Assembly (NCBI GenBank): GCA_018266075.1
Contig: JAFEBB010000035.1
Location: 21,829-85,828, forward strand
Source of the DNA: Deltaproteobacteria bacterium
GTDB lineage: Bacteria; Myxococcota; Myxococcia; Myxococcales; SZAS-1
Direction of reading: 5' to 3'
Length of the DNA stretch: 64,000 bases
Made by a program: the position numbers and the translations under genes. How positions within the stretch are numbered: position 1 is the first letter of the stretch; the number at the start of each line of letters is the position of its first letter. The notes under the pieces are model-generated. The model was not told the DNA's origin and did no database searches. It saw only the letters and a list, made by a program, of their open reading frames with translations. Positions 33,039 through 42,599 of the stretch are shown piece by piece.

Positions 33039-33752
33039 TCAGCCCAGCTTGCGGTAGCGGACGATCAGGTCCGGCGAGGTGGCGCCGTAGGGCGTGCCCT
33101 GCGCGTCGCCCCAGGTGGCTTCGATCGCCAGGCCGCTCTGCTTGGCCCAGTGCGCGTGGTCCTCCACCGTGGGGCAGCGGACGGCGAACCGGCCCTCGAG
33201 CACGCGCGCCCCGTCGGCGAGGCGCCGGTGCAGGTGCAGCAGGTTGTGCGAGGCGTCGTACCAGGTCTCTTCCACGAGCTTGCCGCCGTCGGGGAGCGTG
33301 GCCTCGAAGCGCGACTGGCCCGCGGCCCCCTGCGAGATGGGGTTGTGCCCGTGGGCGAGCAGCTTCCCGCCCGGCTTGAGCACGCCCGCGGCGCTGCGCA
33401 GCGCGGCCAGGTTTCGCTCGTCGGCGCTGCTGATGAAGAGCGTGGCGTACCAGGCAAACGCCGCGTCGAACGTGGGGCCGAAGGGCGGCGCGTAGAAGTC
33501 GCCGCGAACCACGCGCGCGCGAAGGGGCGCCGGTGTCTGCGCGATGGAGAGCGGATCCAGCTCGAGGCCAAAGAGCGCGCAGCGCGCGTGCAAGAGCTCG
33601 AGGTGCCGGCCGTGGCCGCAGCCGATGTCGAGCGTGCGCGTGGTCGGCGTGAGCGCGAGCTCACGGGCGATGAGCTCCGCTTCGGCGCGCGTCTCGTTCG
33701 CGCCGAGATAGGGCCGCGTGCTTCGAAGGTAGAGCTCGCCGAAAAAAGACAC
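33039..33752 (-). CDS. SAM-dependent class I methyltransferase
   Basis: 237 aa. Rossmann methyltransferase with motif I TLDIGCGHGRHLELL, motif II acidic residue in FGLELDPLSIAQTP, and FDAAFAWYATLF. Substrate unknown. The gene starts at GTG 33752, two bases after the stop of the acyl-CoA mutase gene, and is therefore strongly coupled to it. It is the last gene of the ten-gene reverse-strand run that begins with kdd. Confidence 0.8.
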   Translation of the reverse strand: MSFFGELYLRSTRPYLGANETRAEAELIARELALTPTTRTLDIGCGHGRHLELLHARCALFGLELDPLSIAQTPAPLRARVVRGDFYAPPFGPTFDAAFAWYATLFISSADERNLAALRSAAGVLKPGGKLLAHGHNPISQGAAGQSRFEATLPDGGKLVEETWYDASHNLLHLHRRLADGARVLEGRFAVRCPTVEDHAHWAKQSGLAIEATWGDAQGTPYGATSPDLIVRYRKLG

Positions 33753-33754
33753 GC

Positions 33755-35572
<1,818 letters not shown>

Positions 35573-35658
35573 GGCAATCTCCGCTCGTCCCTCGGGGAGA
35601 TAGCACCCGGGGTGAGGCCCGGCAATCGGCGCTGGGAATCGCCTCCCACAAACGAATT

Positions 35659-36084
35659 CTAGCTGCGAGCGCGGACCGGTGCGCCGGCGCCCGCGCTCGC
35701 CACCTGATCGCGCAAGAGCTCGTAGGCGCCGCGCGGATCGCGGATGCCCCGGAGCACCACGCCGGGCGCGTTCGGATCATCGCGATCGGAGAGCTGCAGC
35801 GTGCCAATGCCGAGCAGCTTCTGCCCGAACGTCTGCTCGAAGTGCACCTCTGCCACGCGCCAGAGGTCGAGCGTCTCCATCTTGGTGCCCACGATGCCGG
35901 TCTCGATCTCGAGCTGGCCCGGGAAGAGCCGATAGTGCGTGCTCCGCAGCCGCGCGCGCTTCACCAGCAGCACCGGAATGCCAATCACCACGAGGCAGAG
36001 CACGCCCCAGAGCACGAACGGCCAGAACTCGCTCTTCCACGAGGGCGTCTGCTGCCAGAGCGGCGTCTTGCCCGGCGCGCTCAC
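35659..36084 (-). CDS. membrane-anchored bacterial PH-domain protein
   Basis: 141 aa. One or two N-terminal membrane helices ([20 protein letters not shown]), then a bPH2-like domain: [46 protein letters not shown]. Function unknown; membrane or lipid-linked complexes are typical for the fold. ATG 36084 overlaps the kal stop by four bases. Confidence 0.72.
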   Translation of the reverse strand: MSAPGKTPLWQQTPSWKSEFWPFVLWGVLCLVVIGIPVLLVKRARLRSTHYRLFPGQLEIETGIVGTKMETLDLWRVAEVHFEQTFGQKLLGIGTLQLSDRDDPNAPGVVLRGIRDPRGAYELLRDQVASAGAGAPVRARS

Positions 36085-36470
36085 CTGGCGCTCCCGCGCT
36101 GCTTGTCCTTGGGCGTGACGCAGGTGCCCACCGCGCGGCAGACGACGATCGGCTCCTTCAGTACCTCGGCCGCCGAATTAGATATATCGGGACGAGGGAC
36201 GATCACCTTGCGCGCCTCGAACTTCATCTTGCGCGAGGTGTTGCCCACGTTGACCAGCTCGCCCTCGGCCTCGACGTAGTCGCCGGCGTAAACCGGGGCG
36301 AGGAACTCCACCGACTCGTAGGCGCGGAAGAGGCCCTCGTCGCCGTCCTGGCGGATGAGGAGCTCGGTGGCCACGTCGCCGAAGAGGGCCAGCATGCGCG
36401 CGCCGTCGACGAGGTTGCCGCCGTAGTGGGCGTCGGCCTGGCTCATGCGCAGGCGGATTTGCACCTTCAT
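36081..36470 (-). CDS. kal: 3-aminobutyryl-CoA ammonia-lyase (hotdog fold)
   Basis: 129 aa. Deaminates 3-aminobutyryl-CoA to crotonyl-CoA in lysine fermentation. The sequence follows the family closely: [50 protein letters not shown] and [12 protein letters not shown] Shine-Dalgarno (GGAGCGA) precedes ATG 36470, nine bases after the 36480 gene. It sits in the same transcript as kdd, kamD and kamE. Confidence 0.87.
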   Translation of the reverse strand: MKVQIRLRMSQADAHYGGNLVDGARMLALFGDVATELLIRQDGDEGLFRAYESVEFLAPVYAGDYVEAEGELVNVGNTSRKMKFEARKVIVPRPDISNSAAEVLKEPIVVCRAVGTCVTPKDKQRGSAR

Positions 36471-36479
36471 GTCTCGCTC

Positions 36480-36878
36480 CTAGAACGCGCGCTTCTTCAC
36501 CTTGGCCACCGAGTCCACGCACACCCGCTGCAGCTCGCCCTCGCGCACCTCGGTGAGCGGGCAGACGAAGTAGTCGCCCTCGGCGGAGTGATCCAAATCC
36601 ACGGCGGTGCGAACCTCGCCGGGCAGCCAGGGCGTATCGCCCTTCATGGCCGTATCTTCGACGCCGAGCTGGCGCGTGGTGCCGTCGATCTCCAGGCGAA
36701 ACGCAGGCACGCCGGTGGTCTGGCGGAGCATGCCGTGCACCTTGAAGCACTGGCCCACGAGCTTGCTCGAGCCCTTGCAGGCGGGCTTGGGCGGGCCGGC
36801 GTTGGTTGGGGCCTTGGGCTTGGGGTGCGGCTTGGCCTTGGTGACGGTGAGCGCGAGGGCGAGGACCAGTGGGCTCAT
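36480..36878 (-). CDS. small secreted hypothetical protein
   Basis: 132 aa with a short hydrophobic N-terminus (MSPLVLALALTVTKA), a Lys/Pro-rich segment (KPHPKPKAPTNAGPPKP) and a compact beta-rich domain with three cysteines (KLVGQCFKVHGML, YFVCPLTEV, QRVCVDSV). Resembles a small secreted OB-like domain. ATG 36878 overlaps the stop of the lipoprotein gene before it (ATGA). Why a secreted protein is embedded in a cytosolic lysine-fermentation operon is unknown. Confidence 0.6.
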   Translation of the reverse strand: MSPLVLALALTVTKAKPHPKPKAPTNAGPPKPACKGSSKLVGQCFKVHGMLRQTTGVPAFRLEIDGTTRQLGVEDTAMKGDTPWLPGEVRTAVDLDHSAEGDYFVCPLTEVREGELQRVCVDSVAKVKKRAF

Positions 36879-37090
36879 GTGCAGCTCTCGTCGACCAGGA
36901 TGCAGCGGCCGCCGTCGGGCGCGGGCTCTTCGCTGAGCAGCTTGGCGCCGCTCGGGCACGAACCGCCGCACTCTACCGTGATCAGGCACCCGCCGTCGGC
37001 GAGATCGCTCCGGCAGGAGACCGAGCTGCAGCCCGTCGTCGCGAAGGATACGGATATCGCTATCGCGAGCGCCCAGCGGCCAGCGCTCAC
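36875..37090 (-). CDS. very small Cys-rich lipoprotein
   Basis: 71 aa. Lipoprotein signal SAGRWALAIAISVSFATTGC, then a mature part with about seven cysteines (SVSCRSDLADGGCLITVECG, SCPSG, RCILVDESC). GTG 37090 overlaps the kamE stop (GTGA), and its own stop overlaps the next start (ATGA), so it is locked between two genes by coupled overlaps. Too short and too displaced to be noticed by many annotations. Function unknown. Confidence 0.62.
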   Translation of the reverse strand: MSAGRWALAIAISVSFATTGCSSVSCRSDLADGGCLITVECGGSCPSGAKLLSEEPAPDGGRCILVDESCT

Positions 37091-37842
37091 GCCGGCTTCC
37101 CGCCCTTCTGGATGAGGTGCTCGACGATGTAGTTGGCCACTTCGCTGGGCTTGGTGCCCGGGCCGAAGCCAGCGTCGAAGCCGAGCTCGAGGGCGAGCTT
37201 GTGGTCCACGCGCGGGCCGCCGAGCAGCAAGATGGTCTTGCCGTGGATGCCTTTGGCTTTTGCCTTCTCGATGAAGTCGCGCGAGTTGTCCTTGTGCACG
37301 TCGCGCTGGGTGACGACCTGCGAAATCAAGATCGCGTCGGCCTTGCCGGCCATCGCCTGCTCGAGCAGCGACTCGTTGGGCACCTGCGAGCCGAGGTTGT
37401 GCGCGTCGAACCAGGGGTAGCGCTCGAGGCCGTAGTCGCCGCGGTAGCCCTTCATGTTGAGGATGGCGTCGATGCCCACGGTGTGGGTGTCGGTGCCAGT
37501 GCACGCGCCGAAGACGACGACCTTGCGCGCGAGCTCCTTCTCGATGCGAGCGTTTATCTCGTCGAAGCCGAGCTTGCGGACGATCACCTCGGGGACGTCG
37601 ATCTCCGAGTAGTCGAGCGTGTGCGTGGTGCGGCCGTAGACGATGAAGAACGTGTAGTCGTCGGCGGCGGGTTCCATCGTCGAGACGAGCGCGTTCTCGA
37701 AGCCGAACTTCTTCGCGAACTGGAGCGCGGCTTCTTTCGCTTTCTCCGAGCGCGGAACAGGCAGCACGAAGCTGAGCTGTACCACGCCGTCGTCTTTGCG
37801 GTCGCCGTAGGGGCGGATGATTTGCTTGTCGGCCTTGGCCAC
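37087..37842 (-). CDS. kamE: lysine 5,6-aminomutase, beta (B12-binding) subunit
   Basis: 251 aa. With KamD it moves the terminal amino group of D-lysine or beta-lysine to the neighbouring carbon, using adenosylcobalamin and PLP. The N-terminal dimerisation part includes QLSFVLPVP and YGRTTHTLDYSEIDVPEV. The Rossmann-like cobalamin domain has the base-off motif DxHxxG in GTDTHTVGIDAILN and the later ILLLGGPRVDHKLA and LGFDAGFGPGTKPS. GTG 37842 follows GAGGGA at 5-nt spacing; no ATG is better placed. The reading frame stays open far upstream only as a GC shadow of kamD. Confidence 0.92.
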   Translation of the reverse strand: MAKADKQIIRPYGDRKDDGVVQLSFVLPVPRSEKAKEAALQFAKKFGFENALVSTMEPAADDYTFFIVYGRTTHTLDYSEIDVPEVIVRKLGFDEINARIEKELARKVVVFGACTGTDTHTVGIDAILNMKGYRGDYGLERYPWFDAHNLGSQVPNESLLEQAMAGKADAILISQVVTQRDVHKDNSRDFIEKAKAKGIHGKTILLLGGPRVDHKLALELGFDAGFGPGTKPSEVANYIVEHLIQKGGKPA

Positions 37843-37853
37843 GACGTCCCTCG

Positions 37854-38342
37854 CTACTTCGCAGGCTGCGCGTACTTGATGCCCATCAGGAGCTGCGTGA
37901 AGGTCTTCTCGTACTTCGGCCCGGCGTGGGTGAGCTCCACCCAGTCGAGCAGGAAGAACGACTTGCCATTGCAGCCAATCAGGCGGCGCTGGCGGTGCTT
38001 CCGGTCTTCCGTGAACGTGGTCTGCGTCACCGCGGGCTGTCCGTCGATCACCGTGGCCGCGTACGTCTCCTGGTTCTCCTTCGCGCCGGCGGCGACCTTC
38101 GACACCACCTCGTCCAAGCACGCCTGCGCATCGACGGCCTTGTCCTTCTCGCCGAAGTCGATGCTCATCTGCGCGTCCTTGCCCGGCGAGCTGAACACGA
38201 ACGTCGTGCCGTCCTTGCTGCGGACGAAGCCCTGCGGCGCGGTGACGGTGATGTTGTGCGCGGTCGCGGTCGGCGGCGGCGTAGCGCTCGGCGACGTCAC
38301 GAGGGGCGCCGCGGAAAGCATGAGTGCGATGAGCGTGTGCAT
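37854..38342 (-). CDS. secreted hypothetical protein between kamD and kamE
   Basis: 162 aa. Signal peptide MHTLIALMLSAAPLVTS, a Thr/Pro linker, then a domain with KDGTTFVFSSPGKDAQMS, a cysteine helix (AQACLDEVVSKVA) and RRLIGCNGKSFFLLDWVEL. Resembles small periplasmic stress or lipid-binding domains, but I cannot name it. It separates the two subunit genes of one enzyme, which are usually adjacent. It starts 9 bp after kamD and ends 11 bp before kamE. Confidence 0.65.
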   Translation of the reverse strand: MHTLIALMLSAAPLVTSPSATPPPTATAHNITVTAPQGFVRSKDGTTFVFSSPGKDAQMSIDFGEKDKAVDAQACLDEVVSKVAAGAKENQETYAATVIDGQPAVTQTTFTEDRKHRQRRLIGCNGKSFFLLDWVELTHAGPKYEKTFTQLLMGIKYAQPAK

Positions 38343-38351
38343 GCGTTGCTC

Positions 38352-39950
38352 CTAAGCGCGCTTGAGCCGGTCGGTGCGGATGGGCTCGGGCGTGGGTGTC
38401 TTCTCGAGCAGGTCGAGGAAGGGGTTGAAGTAGTCGTGGCCCTTCTCGAAGACGCCGCTGAGTCCCTTGCCGCCGGTCTCGGTGCGCTTCACGTCGCCGT
38501 ACTTGCCCATGCCGATGGTGGCGACCATGCCGTCGCGACGGGTCTCCTCGAGCAGGCTCATCGCCTCCCGGAAGACCTGGCGCGCCCGGTTGGCGATCTT
38601 GCCGTTCGGGTTGATGGTGAATTCCTGATCGATGCCGTCGAACGCGCGGTACACGTAGTTGGCGCACTTCAGCGCGACGTAGCGGTCCATCAGATACGGG
38701 TTGTGCATCGCCTCGGTCATCATGCCGAGCAGCTGGATGCCCTGGTGGGTCCACATGGCCACGATGTCCGCCATGACGTCGTACGCGTGGGTGAAGAAGA
38801 TGTCGCCCGAGCTGTGCTTGGTGGGCGGCATGTACTTGCACGGCGCGTTCGGGAAGCAGCGCCGCACGAGCATGGCCTGGGCGAGCTCGAGCAAGAACGT
38901 GTCCGGTCGCGCGGGATCGATCTCGTACGAGTGGCCGAGGCCGAGCTGCCACTCGCCGAGGCCGGCGCGCATGGCGAACTCGCGGTTGATGAACTGCGAG
39001 GCGATCACCGTGTGGCCGGCGTCGAAGGCATCGGCGGTGGTGATGTAGTTGTCCTCGCCGGTGTTGATGATGATGCCGGCCATGCTGCAGATGCGGCGCG
39101 AGAAGTACTGATCGCAGAACGTGCGCCGCATGTTGATGTCGCGGAACAAGATTCCGTACATCGCGTCGTTGAGCAGCATGTCCAGCCGCTCGTGCGCCGC
39201 CATGAAGGCGATCTCCGGCATGCACAAGCCGGAGCTGTAGTTGGTGAGCTGGATGTAGCGCTTGCGCTTCTTCGACTCGTCGTCGAGCGCCTCGCGCATG
39301 ATCCGGAAGTTCTCCTGCGTCGCGTAGGTGCCGCCGTAGCCTTCGGTCGTGGCGCCGTGGGGCACGTAGTCGAGCAGCGACTGCGCGGTCGAGCGGATCA
39401 CCGCGATGACGTCGGCGCCGGCCTGCGCAGCCGCCCTCGCCTGCTCCACGTCGTCGTAGATGTTGCCGGTGGCGACGATGACGTACTTGTGCGGCGCGGG
39501 CGCCGTGCCCAGCTCGAGCCGGAGCGTGTTGCGCTGATCGATGCGCGCCTTGAGCTCGTCGAGCGCAGAGCGCGTCTCGGCGCGCATCTCGTCGTGGATG
39601 GCCTTGTCCTCGGCGGCGTCCGTCGTCAGCTTCGCGAGCGCGTCCGACGGCATCGCGGTCAGTCGCTCCACGGCCTCCAGCGGGCTCGCGGCGCCCATGC
39701 GCAGCGCGCGGCCGAGCCAATAGGCGGCGCCGCGATGGAGCACCTTGGCGTCGTGGAGCTTGTCCACGAGCAGGTTGCAGAGCGGCGCGCCTTGCGGCCC
39801 GACGCCCGTGATTCCGAGCAGGCGCGTCACCGTGCGCTCGATGCTCACGGACGAGTGCCGCTGGATGTGCTTGAAGAGGTCTTCGGTGATCTCGTGCGCC
39901 AGCTGCTTGGCGCGGTCGATCTCCGAGTCGTCGATGAAGAGCCCAGACAT
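38352..39950 (-). CDS. kamD: lysine 5,6-aminomutase, alpha subunit
   Basis: 532 aa, close to the usual 515-520. A TIM-barrel catalytic subunit that binds PLP and substrate. Recognisable blocks: LLGITGVGPQGAPLCNLLVD, VIVATGNIYDDVEQARAAAQ, EGYGGTYATQENFRIMREAL, YSSGLCMPEIA and PTKHSSGDIFFTHAYDVMAD. Acts in anaerobic lysine degradation after racemisation or 2,3-aminomutase action. Follows kdd by 41 bp on the same strand. Confidence 0.93.
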   Translation of the reverse strand: MSGLFIDDSEIDRAKQLAHEITEDLFKHIQRHSSVSIERTVTRLLGITGVGPQGAPLCNLLVDKLHDAKVLHRGAAYWLGRALRMGAASPLEAVERLTAMPSDALAKLTTDAAEDKAIHDEMRAETRSALDELKARIDQRNTLRLELGTAPAPHKYVIVATGNIYDDVEQARAAAQAGADVIAVIRSTAQSLLDYVPHGATTEGYGGTYATQENFRIMREALDDESKKRKRYIQLTNYSSGLCMPEIAFMAAHERLDMLLNDAMYGILFRDINMRRTFCDQYFSRRICSMAGIIINTGEDNYITTADAFDAGHTVIASQFINREFAMRAGLGEWQLGLGHSYEIDPARPDTFLLELAQAMLVRRCFPNAPCKYMPPTKHSSGDIFFTHAYDVMADIVAMWTHQGIQLLGMMTEAMHNPYLMDRYVALKCANYVYRAFDGIDQEFTINPNGKIANRARQVFREAMSLLEETRRDGMVATIGMGKYGDVKRTETGGKGLSGVFEKGHDYFNPFLDLLEKTPTPEPIRTDRLKRA

Positions 39951-39991
39951 GCAGGGTTTCTATCGGGCGATCCCCTGCTCGGCAAGACGCG

Positions 39992-41053
39992 TCACGTCGC
40001 GTAGCGCTCCTCGAAGAGCTTGCGAATCGCGGGCACGCTGCGGACGAGGTCGAGGCACAGGTCGGCGTGGCCGGGTACGTAGCCGTTGCCCACGTACATC
40101 GTGAGGTCCTTGCCGAGGCCTTCGGCGCCGAGCGCGGCCGCGGTGAAGCTGGTGGCCATGGAGAAGAAGATGACCGAGCCGCCGTCGCGCGCGCAGAGGA
40201 TCGCGGCCATCTCCGTCTCGGGCACACTGGCGACGTTCACCACCATGTCGGCGAGCTTGCCGTCGTTGAGCTTCTCGAGCGCCTGCATGGCGTCGATGGC
40301 CTTGGTGGCGTCGACGGGAGCGCCCGCGTCGATGAGGCCGTCCTTCTTGAGGCGCTCGATGGCCGGGCCGCTGATGTCGAGGGCGAGCACCTTGGCGGCG
40401 CCGCTCTTCTTGGCCTGCGCGGCACAGAGCGCGCCGCTCTTGCCCGCGCCGAGGATGAGCACGGTCGCTCCGGGCTTCACGTGCCGCGCGACCAGCGCGG
40501 GCGCACCGCACACATCGAGCGCGGCGAGGCTGAGCGTGTCCGGCAAATCGGTTGGCAGCTTGGCGTAGATGCCGCTCGCGAACAGGATGGCCTGGGCCTT
40601 CACGTCGACGCGATCGATCTTGGGATGCACCGCGAGGATCTTCTCGAGGCGCAGCGGCGTGAGCGAGAGCGAAACCAGCGTGGCGATTCGGTCGCCGACC
40701 TGGAGCTTCTCGCGCGCGGGATGCGCCGGACCGATCTCCGCGACGCGACCGATGAGCATTCCGCCGGAGCCAGTGACCGGGTTGTGCATCTTGCCGCGCC
40801 GCTGAACGATCGCCTGGATGTGCGCAGCGATCTTCGCTTCGTCGCCGTGCTCGGCCTTTTCGATCTGGCGGAACGACGCGGCGTCCACGTTCAGCGATTC
40901 CACATCAATCAACAGCTCGTCCGGACCGAGCGCCAGGTTGGGATCGATGGACTCGGCGCGCTGCGGGAGCACGCCGTTGGGATTCACCACTCGGCGCAGG
41001 CCGAAAGGATCGCTCGTCAGTTCCTGGTTCCTGGTTCCTGGTTCCTGGTTCAT
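39992..41053 (-). CDS. kdd: L-erythro-3,5-diaminohexanoate dehydrogenase
   Basis: 353 aa. NAD(P)-dependent oxidative deamination of 3,5-diaminohexanoate to 5-amino-3-oxohexanoate, the step after KamDE. An MDR-like fold without the zinc ligands: DPFGLRRVVNPNGVLPQRAE, GSGGMLIGRVAEIG, Rossmann motif VLILGAGKSGALCAAQAKKS and VVNVASVPETEMAAILCARD. Odd feature: the first 12 codons, including the only usable ATG, are read from the CCAGGAA heptad repeat (MNQEPGTRNQEL), so the native start has been replaced or extended by the repeat element that ends there. First gene of the lysine-fermentation run. Confidence 0.9.
   Translation of the reverse strand: MNQEPGTRNQELTSDPFGLRRVVNPNGVLPQRAESIDPNLALGPDELLIDVESLNVDAASFRQIEKAEHGDEAKIAAHIQAIVQRRGKMHNPVTGSGGMLIGRVAEIGPAHPAREKLQVGDRIATLVSLSLTPLRLEKILAVHPKIDRVDVKAQAILFASGIYAKLPTDLPDTLSLAALDVCGAPALVARHVKPGATVLILGAGKSGALCAAQAKKSGAAKVLALDISGPAIERLKKDGLIDAGAPVDATKAIDAMQALEKLNDGKLADMVVNVASVPETEMAAILCARDGGSVIFFSMATSFTAAALGAEGLGKDLTMYVGNGYVPGHADLCLDLVRSVPAIRKLFEERYAT
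41018..41050. repeat. left terminal inverted heptad repeat
   Basis: CAG followed by four TTCCTGG units and TT. Matches the reverse complement of 41464-41496 at 32 of 33 positions. It lies within the first codons of kdd on the reverse strand. Together with the right copy it brackets the four-helix-bundle gene. Confidence 0.9.
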
Positions 41054-41110
41054 CGGTCCACCTTGTCAGAGCTGGCTGATATGGCCGCCTCGGGCGCGAA
41101 AGGGGGCGGG

Positions 41111-41476
41111 ATGGCGAGTTATGAGGACTTGATGGTTTGGAAGGACGCGATGGACTTTGCCGAGAAGGCGTTTCGGCTCACTCGACGATTTCCGTTTGAG
41201 GAACGATTTGAGCTCGCGTCGCAGCTCAAGCGGTCGGCCGCTTCGGTGCCATCGAACATCGCAGAAGGCCAGCAGCGCAACTCTCGCGGTGAATTCGTCT
41301 ACTTCCTGGGAGTCGCGAGAGGCTCGTTGGCCGAAGCCCTGACACAGATTCGACTTGCGGGCCGGCTCGACTACCTCGAGTCAGTCGAGGTCGTTGAAAT
41401 GCTTGAGCACGGAGATCGCATCGGGCGGATGCTCAACGGCTTGCGATCGAGCTTGCGACCAACAACCAGGAACTAG
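41111..41476 (+). CDS. four-helix-bundle protein (S23/IVP, TIGR02436-like)
   Basis: 121 aa. Signature of the 23S rRNA-intervening-sequence protein family: YEDLMVWKDAMDFAEKAF, FPFEERFELASQLKRSA, SVPSNIAEGQQRNSRGEF and FLGVARGSLAEALTQI. Predicted as four helices forming a pentameric bundle in relatives; nucleic-acid binding is suspected but unproven for the family. ATG 41111 follows AGGGGGCGGG. The final residues and the TAG stop are read from the right-hand heptad repeat (ending RPTTRN), so gene and repeat are physically fused. Confidence 0.85.
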   Translation: MASYEDLMVWKDAMDFAEKAFRLTRRFPFEERFELASQLKRSAASVPSNIAEGQQRNSRGEFVYFLGVARGSLAEALTQIRLAGRLDYLESVEVVEMLEHGDRIGRMLNGLRSSLRPTTRN

Positions 41477-41496
41477 GAACCAGGAACCAGGAACTG
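41464..41496. repeat. right terminal inverted heptad repeat
   Basis: Four to five AACCAGG-type units ending AACTG, with one unit changed to AACTAGG. That change supplies the TAG stop of the four-helix-bundle gene and is the single mismatch with the left copy. It lies 8 bp from the 3' end of the next, reverse-strand gene. Confidence 0.9.
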
Positions 41497-41504
41497 AAGC
41501 GTGA

Positions 41505-42452
41505 TCAGTTCTCGGCCTTGCCGTCGATGTAGTCCTTCGAGCGCTCTTCGGTGGTAGCGCCTTCCCAGGTCTCACCGGGCGCGAGCTTCCAGTCGTTCTC
41601 AACCTGGATCTCCCACTTGTAGTTACCGGAGATGTCCGCGCCGTTCGGCGAGCGCGAGCTCACGGTCATGGTGAGCTCCATCTTCTGCGCGTTCGAGGGC
41701 ACCGGAGGCAGGTTGTAGTAGCCAATCACCGCCTGCGGCGGGAACTCCGCGATCCAGCGCTCCGGGTAGTCCACCTTGATCTCCGGATCGCCGGCCACCG
41801 GCATCTCCGCGGCCACCTTGCCCTTCTCGTCGAAGAGCTTGATGTTCATGCCCGAGAAGCTCGCCGCGGTGTTCATCTTGCTGATCGTCTCGCCGCTCGC
41901 CTGACGATCGCGCTGCATCTGGCGCTGTGCGCCCCAGAGCACGAGGTCGATGCGGAAGCCCTTCTGGCCGTCGGTGCGCTTGGCGATCTTCAGGAGGTCC
42001 AGGCGCAGCGAGTTGCTCGTGGCCGTGTAGACCGGGTTGTACGCGCGATCCTTCAGCGCGTTGAAGGTGGTCTTCACCAGGTCATAGTACTGCTTCTTCA
42101 GCTCCACATCCTCGGCCTTGGCCTTCTTCTTCTTGCCGCCGCCGGCCGGCGCCTTGCCCGAGAGCTCGTCCTCCTCGCGGTAGTAGTTGCGGTCGGCGCC
42201 GGGGAAGCGGTTGTAGTGGTCCTGGAGGGTGTCGAAGTACCACTTGGCCAGGCCGTTGCGCTCGTCCTTGTACTTCTCGGCCTCGGGCACGTCGTTCACC
42301 CAGTTGGCGCGCTCCAGCCACTCCTGGTGGATCGACGCGAGCTCGGCGGCGTTGGCTTTGTCGGTCTTGAGGTTGTGGATGGTCGTGAACGAGTAGTAGG
42401 CACCGCCGCCAAACACCGCGCACAGCGCCACCAGCCGGATCATCGGGTTCAT
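41505..42452 (-). CDS. membrane-anchored hypothetical protein
   Basis: 315 aa. N-terminal signal anchor (MIRLVALCAVFGGGAYYSF), then a helical region (LKTDKANAAELASIHQEWLE) with a Lys-rich loop GGGKKKKAKA. A beta-rich domain follows at about 190-300 (MNIKLFDEKGKVAAEMPVAG, NYKWEIQVENDWKLAP). Family unknown. The phrase PGADRNYYREEDE suggests a conserved lineage-specific gene. Flanked by heptad repeats on both sides (41464-41496 and 42536-42567). Confidence 0.65.
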   Translation of the reverse strand: MNPMIRLVALCAVFGGGAYYSFTTIHNLKTDKANAAELASIHQEWLERANWVNDVPEAEKYKDERNGLAKWYFDTLQDHYNRFPGADRNYYREEDELSGKAPAGGGKKKKAKAEDVELKKQYYDLVKTTFNALKDRAYNPVYTATSNSLRLDLLKIAKRTDGQKGFRIDLVLWGAQRQMQRDRQASGETISKMNTAASFSGMNIKLFDEKGKVAAEMPVAGDPEIKVDYPERWIAEFPPQAVIGYYNLPPVPSNAQKMELTMTVSSRSPNGADISGNYKWEIQVENDWKLAPGETWEGATTEERSKDYIDGKAEN

Positions 42453-42535
42453 CGCACGCTCCTGAACCTGTAAGGGACGAAGGTTTTAGGCCAATTGAGC
42501 GAAGCTGGCAAACACCGGTTGGGCCTTCGGCGTTG

Positions 42536-42567
42536 CCAGGAACCAGGGGACCAGGAACTAGGAACCA
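42536..42567. repeat. isolated heptad repeat copy
   Basis: CCAGGAA, CCAGGGGA, CCAGGAA, CTAGGAA and CC in a row: four degenerate units in the same orientation as 41464-41496. No inverted partner nearby. It lies just upstream of the candidate promoter of the 42600 gene. Confidence 0.8.
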
Positions 42568-42584
42568 CAAGGCAGATTGCGTGC

Positions 42585-42590
42585 TAGCTT
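42585..42590 (+). promoter_or_regulatory. candidate -10 element of a leaderless promoter
   Basis: TAGCTT ends 9 nt before GTG 42600, which has no Shine-Dalgarno. Confidence 0.35.
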
Positions 42591-42599
42591 GCGCGCGCC

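Larger units (their letters stand above)
41018..41496. mobile_element. 479-bp inverted-repeat-flanked unit carrying a four-helix-bundle gene
   Basis: Both ends are 33-bp inverted copies of the heptad repeat, pointing outwards with CTG/CAG at the tips. Inside lies one S23/IVP-type four-helix-bundle gene. The same build is known for the intervening sequences of 23S rRNA in Leptospira and Coxiella (inverted-repeat stem with a four-helix-bundle ORF), but here it sits between protein genes. No transposase and no obvious target duplication. Interpretation as an inserted, possibly non-autonomous element is inference. Confidence 0.55.

Noticed and set aside
37087..40227. 1046-aa reverse frame that appears to fuse extra sequence to kamE
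   Set aside because: Upstream of GTG 37842 the frame is an out-of-frame reading of kamD and the 37854 gene; only the last 251 codons are kamE.
41018..41496. Insertion sequence with transposase
   Set aside because: No transposase motif; the only gene is a four-helix-bundle protein and no target duplication was found.
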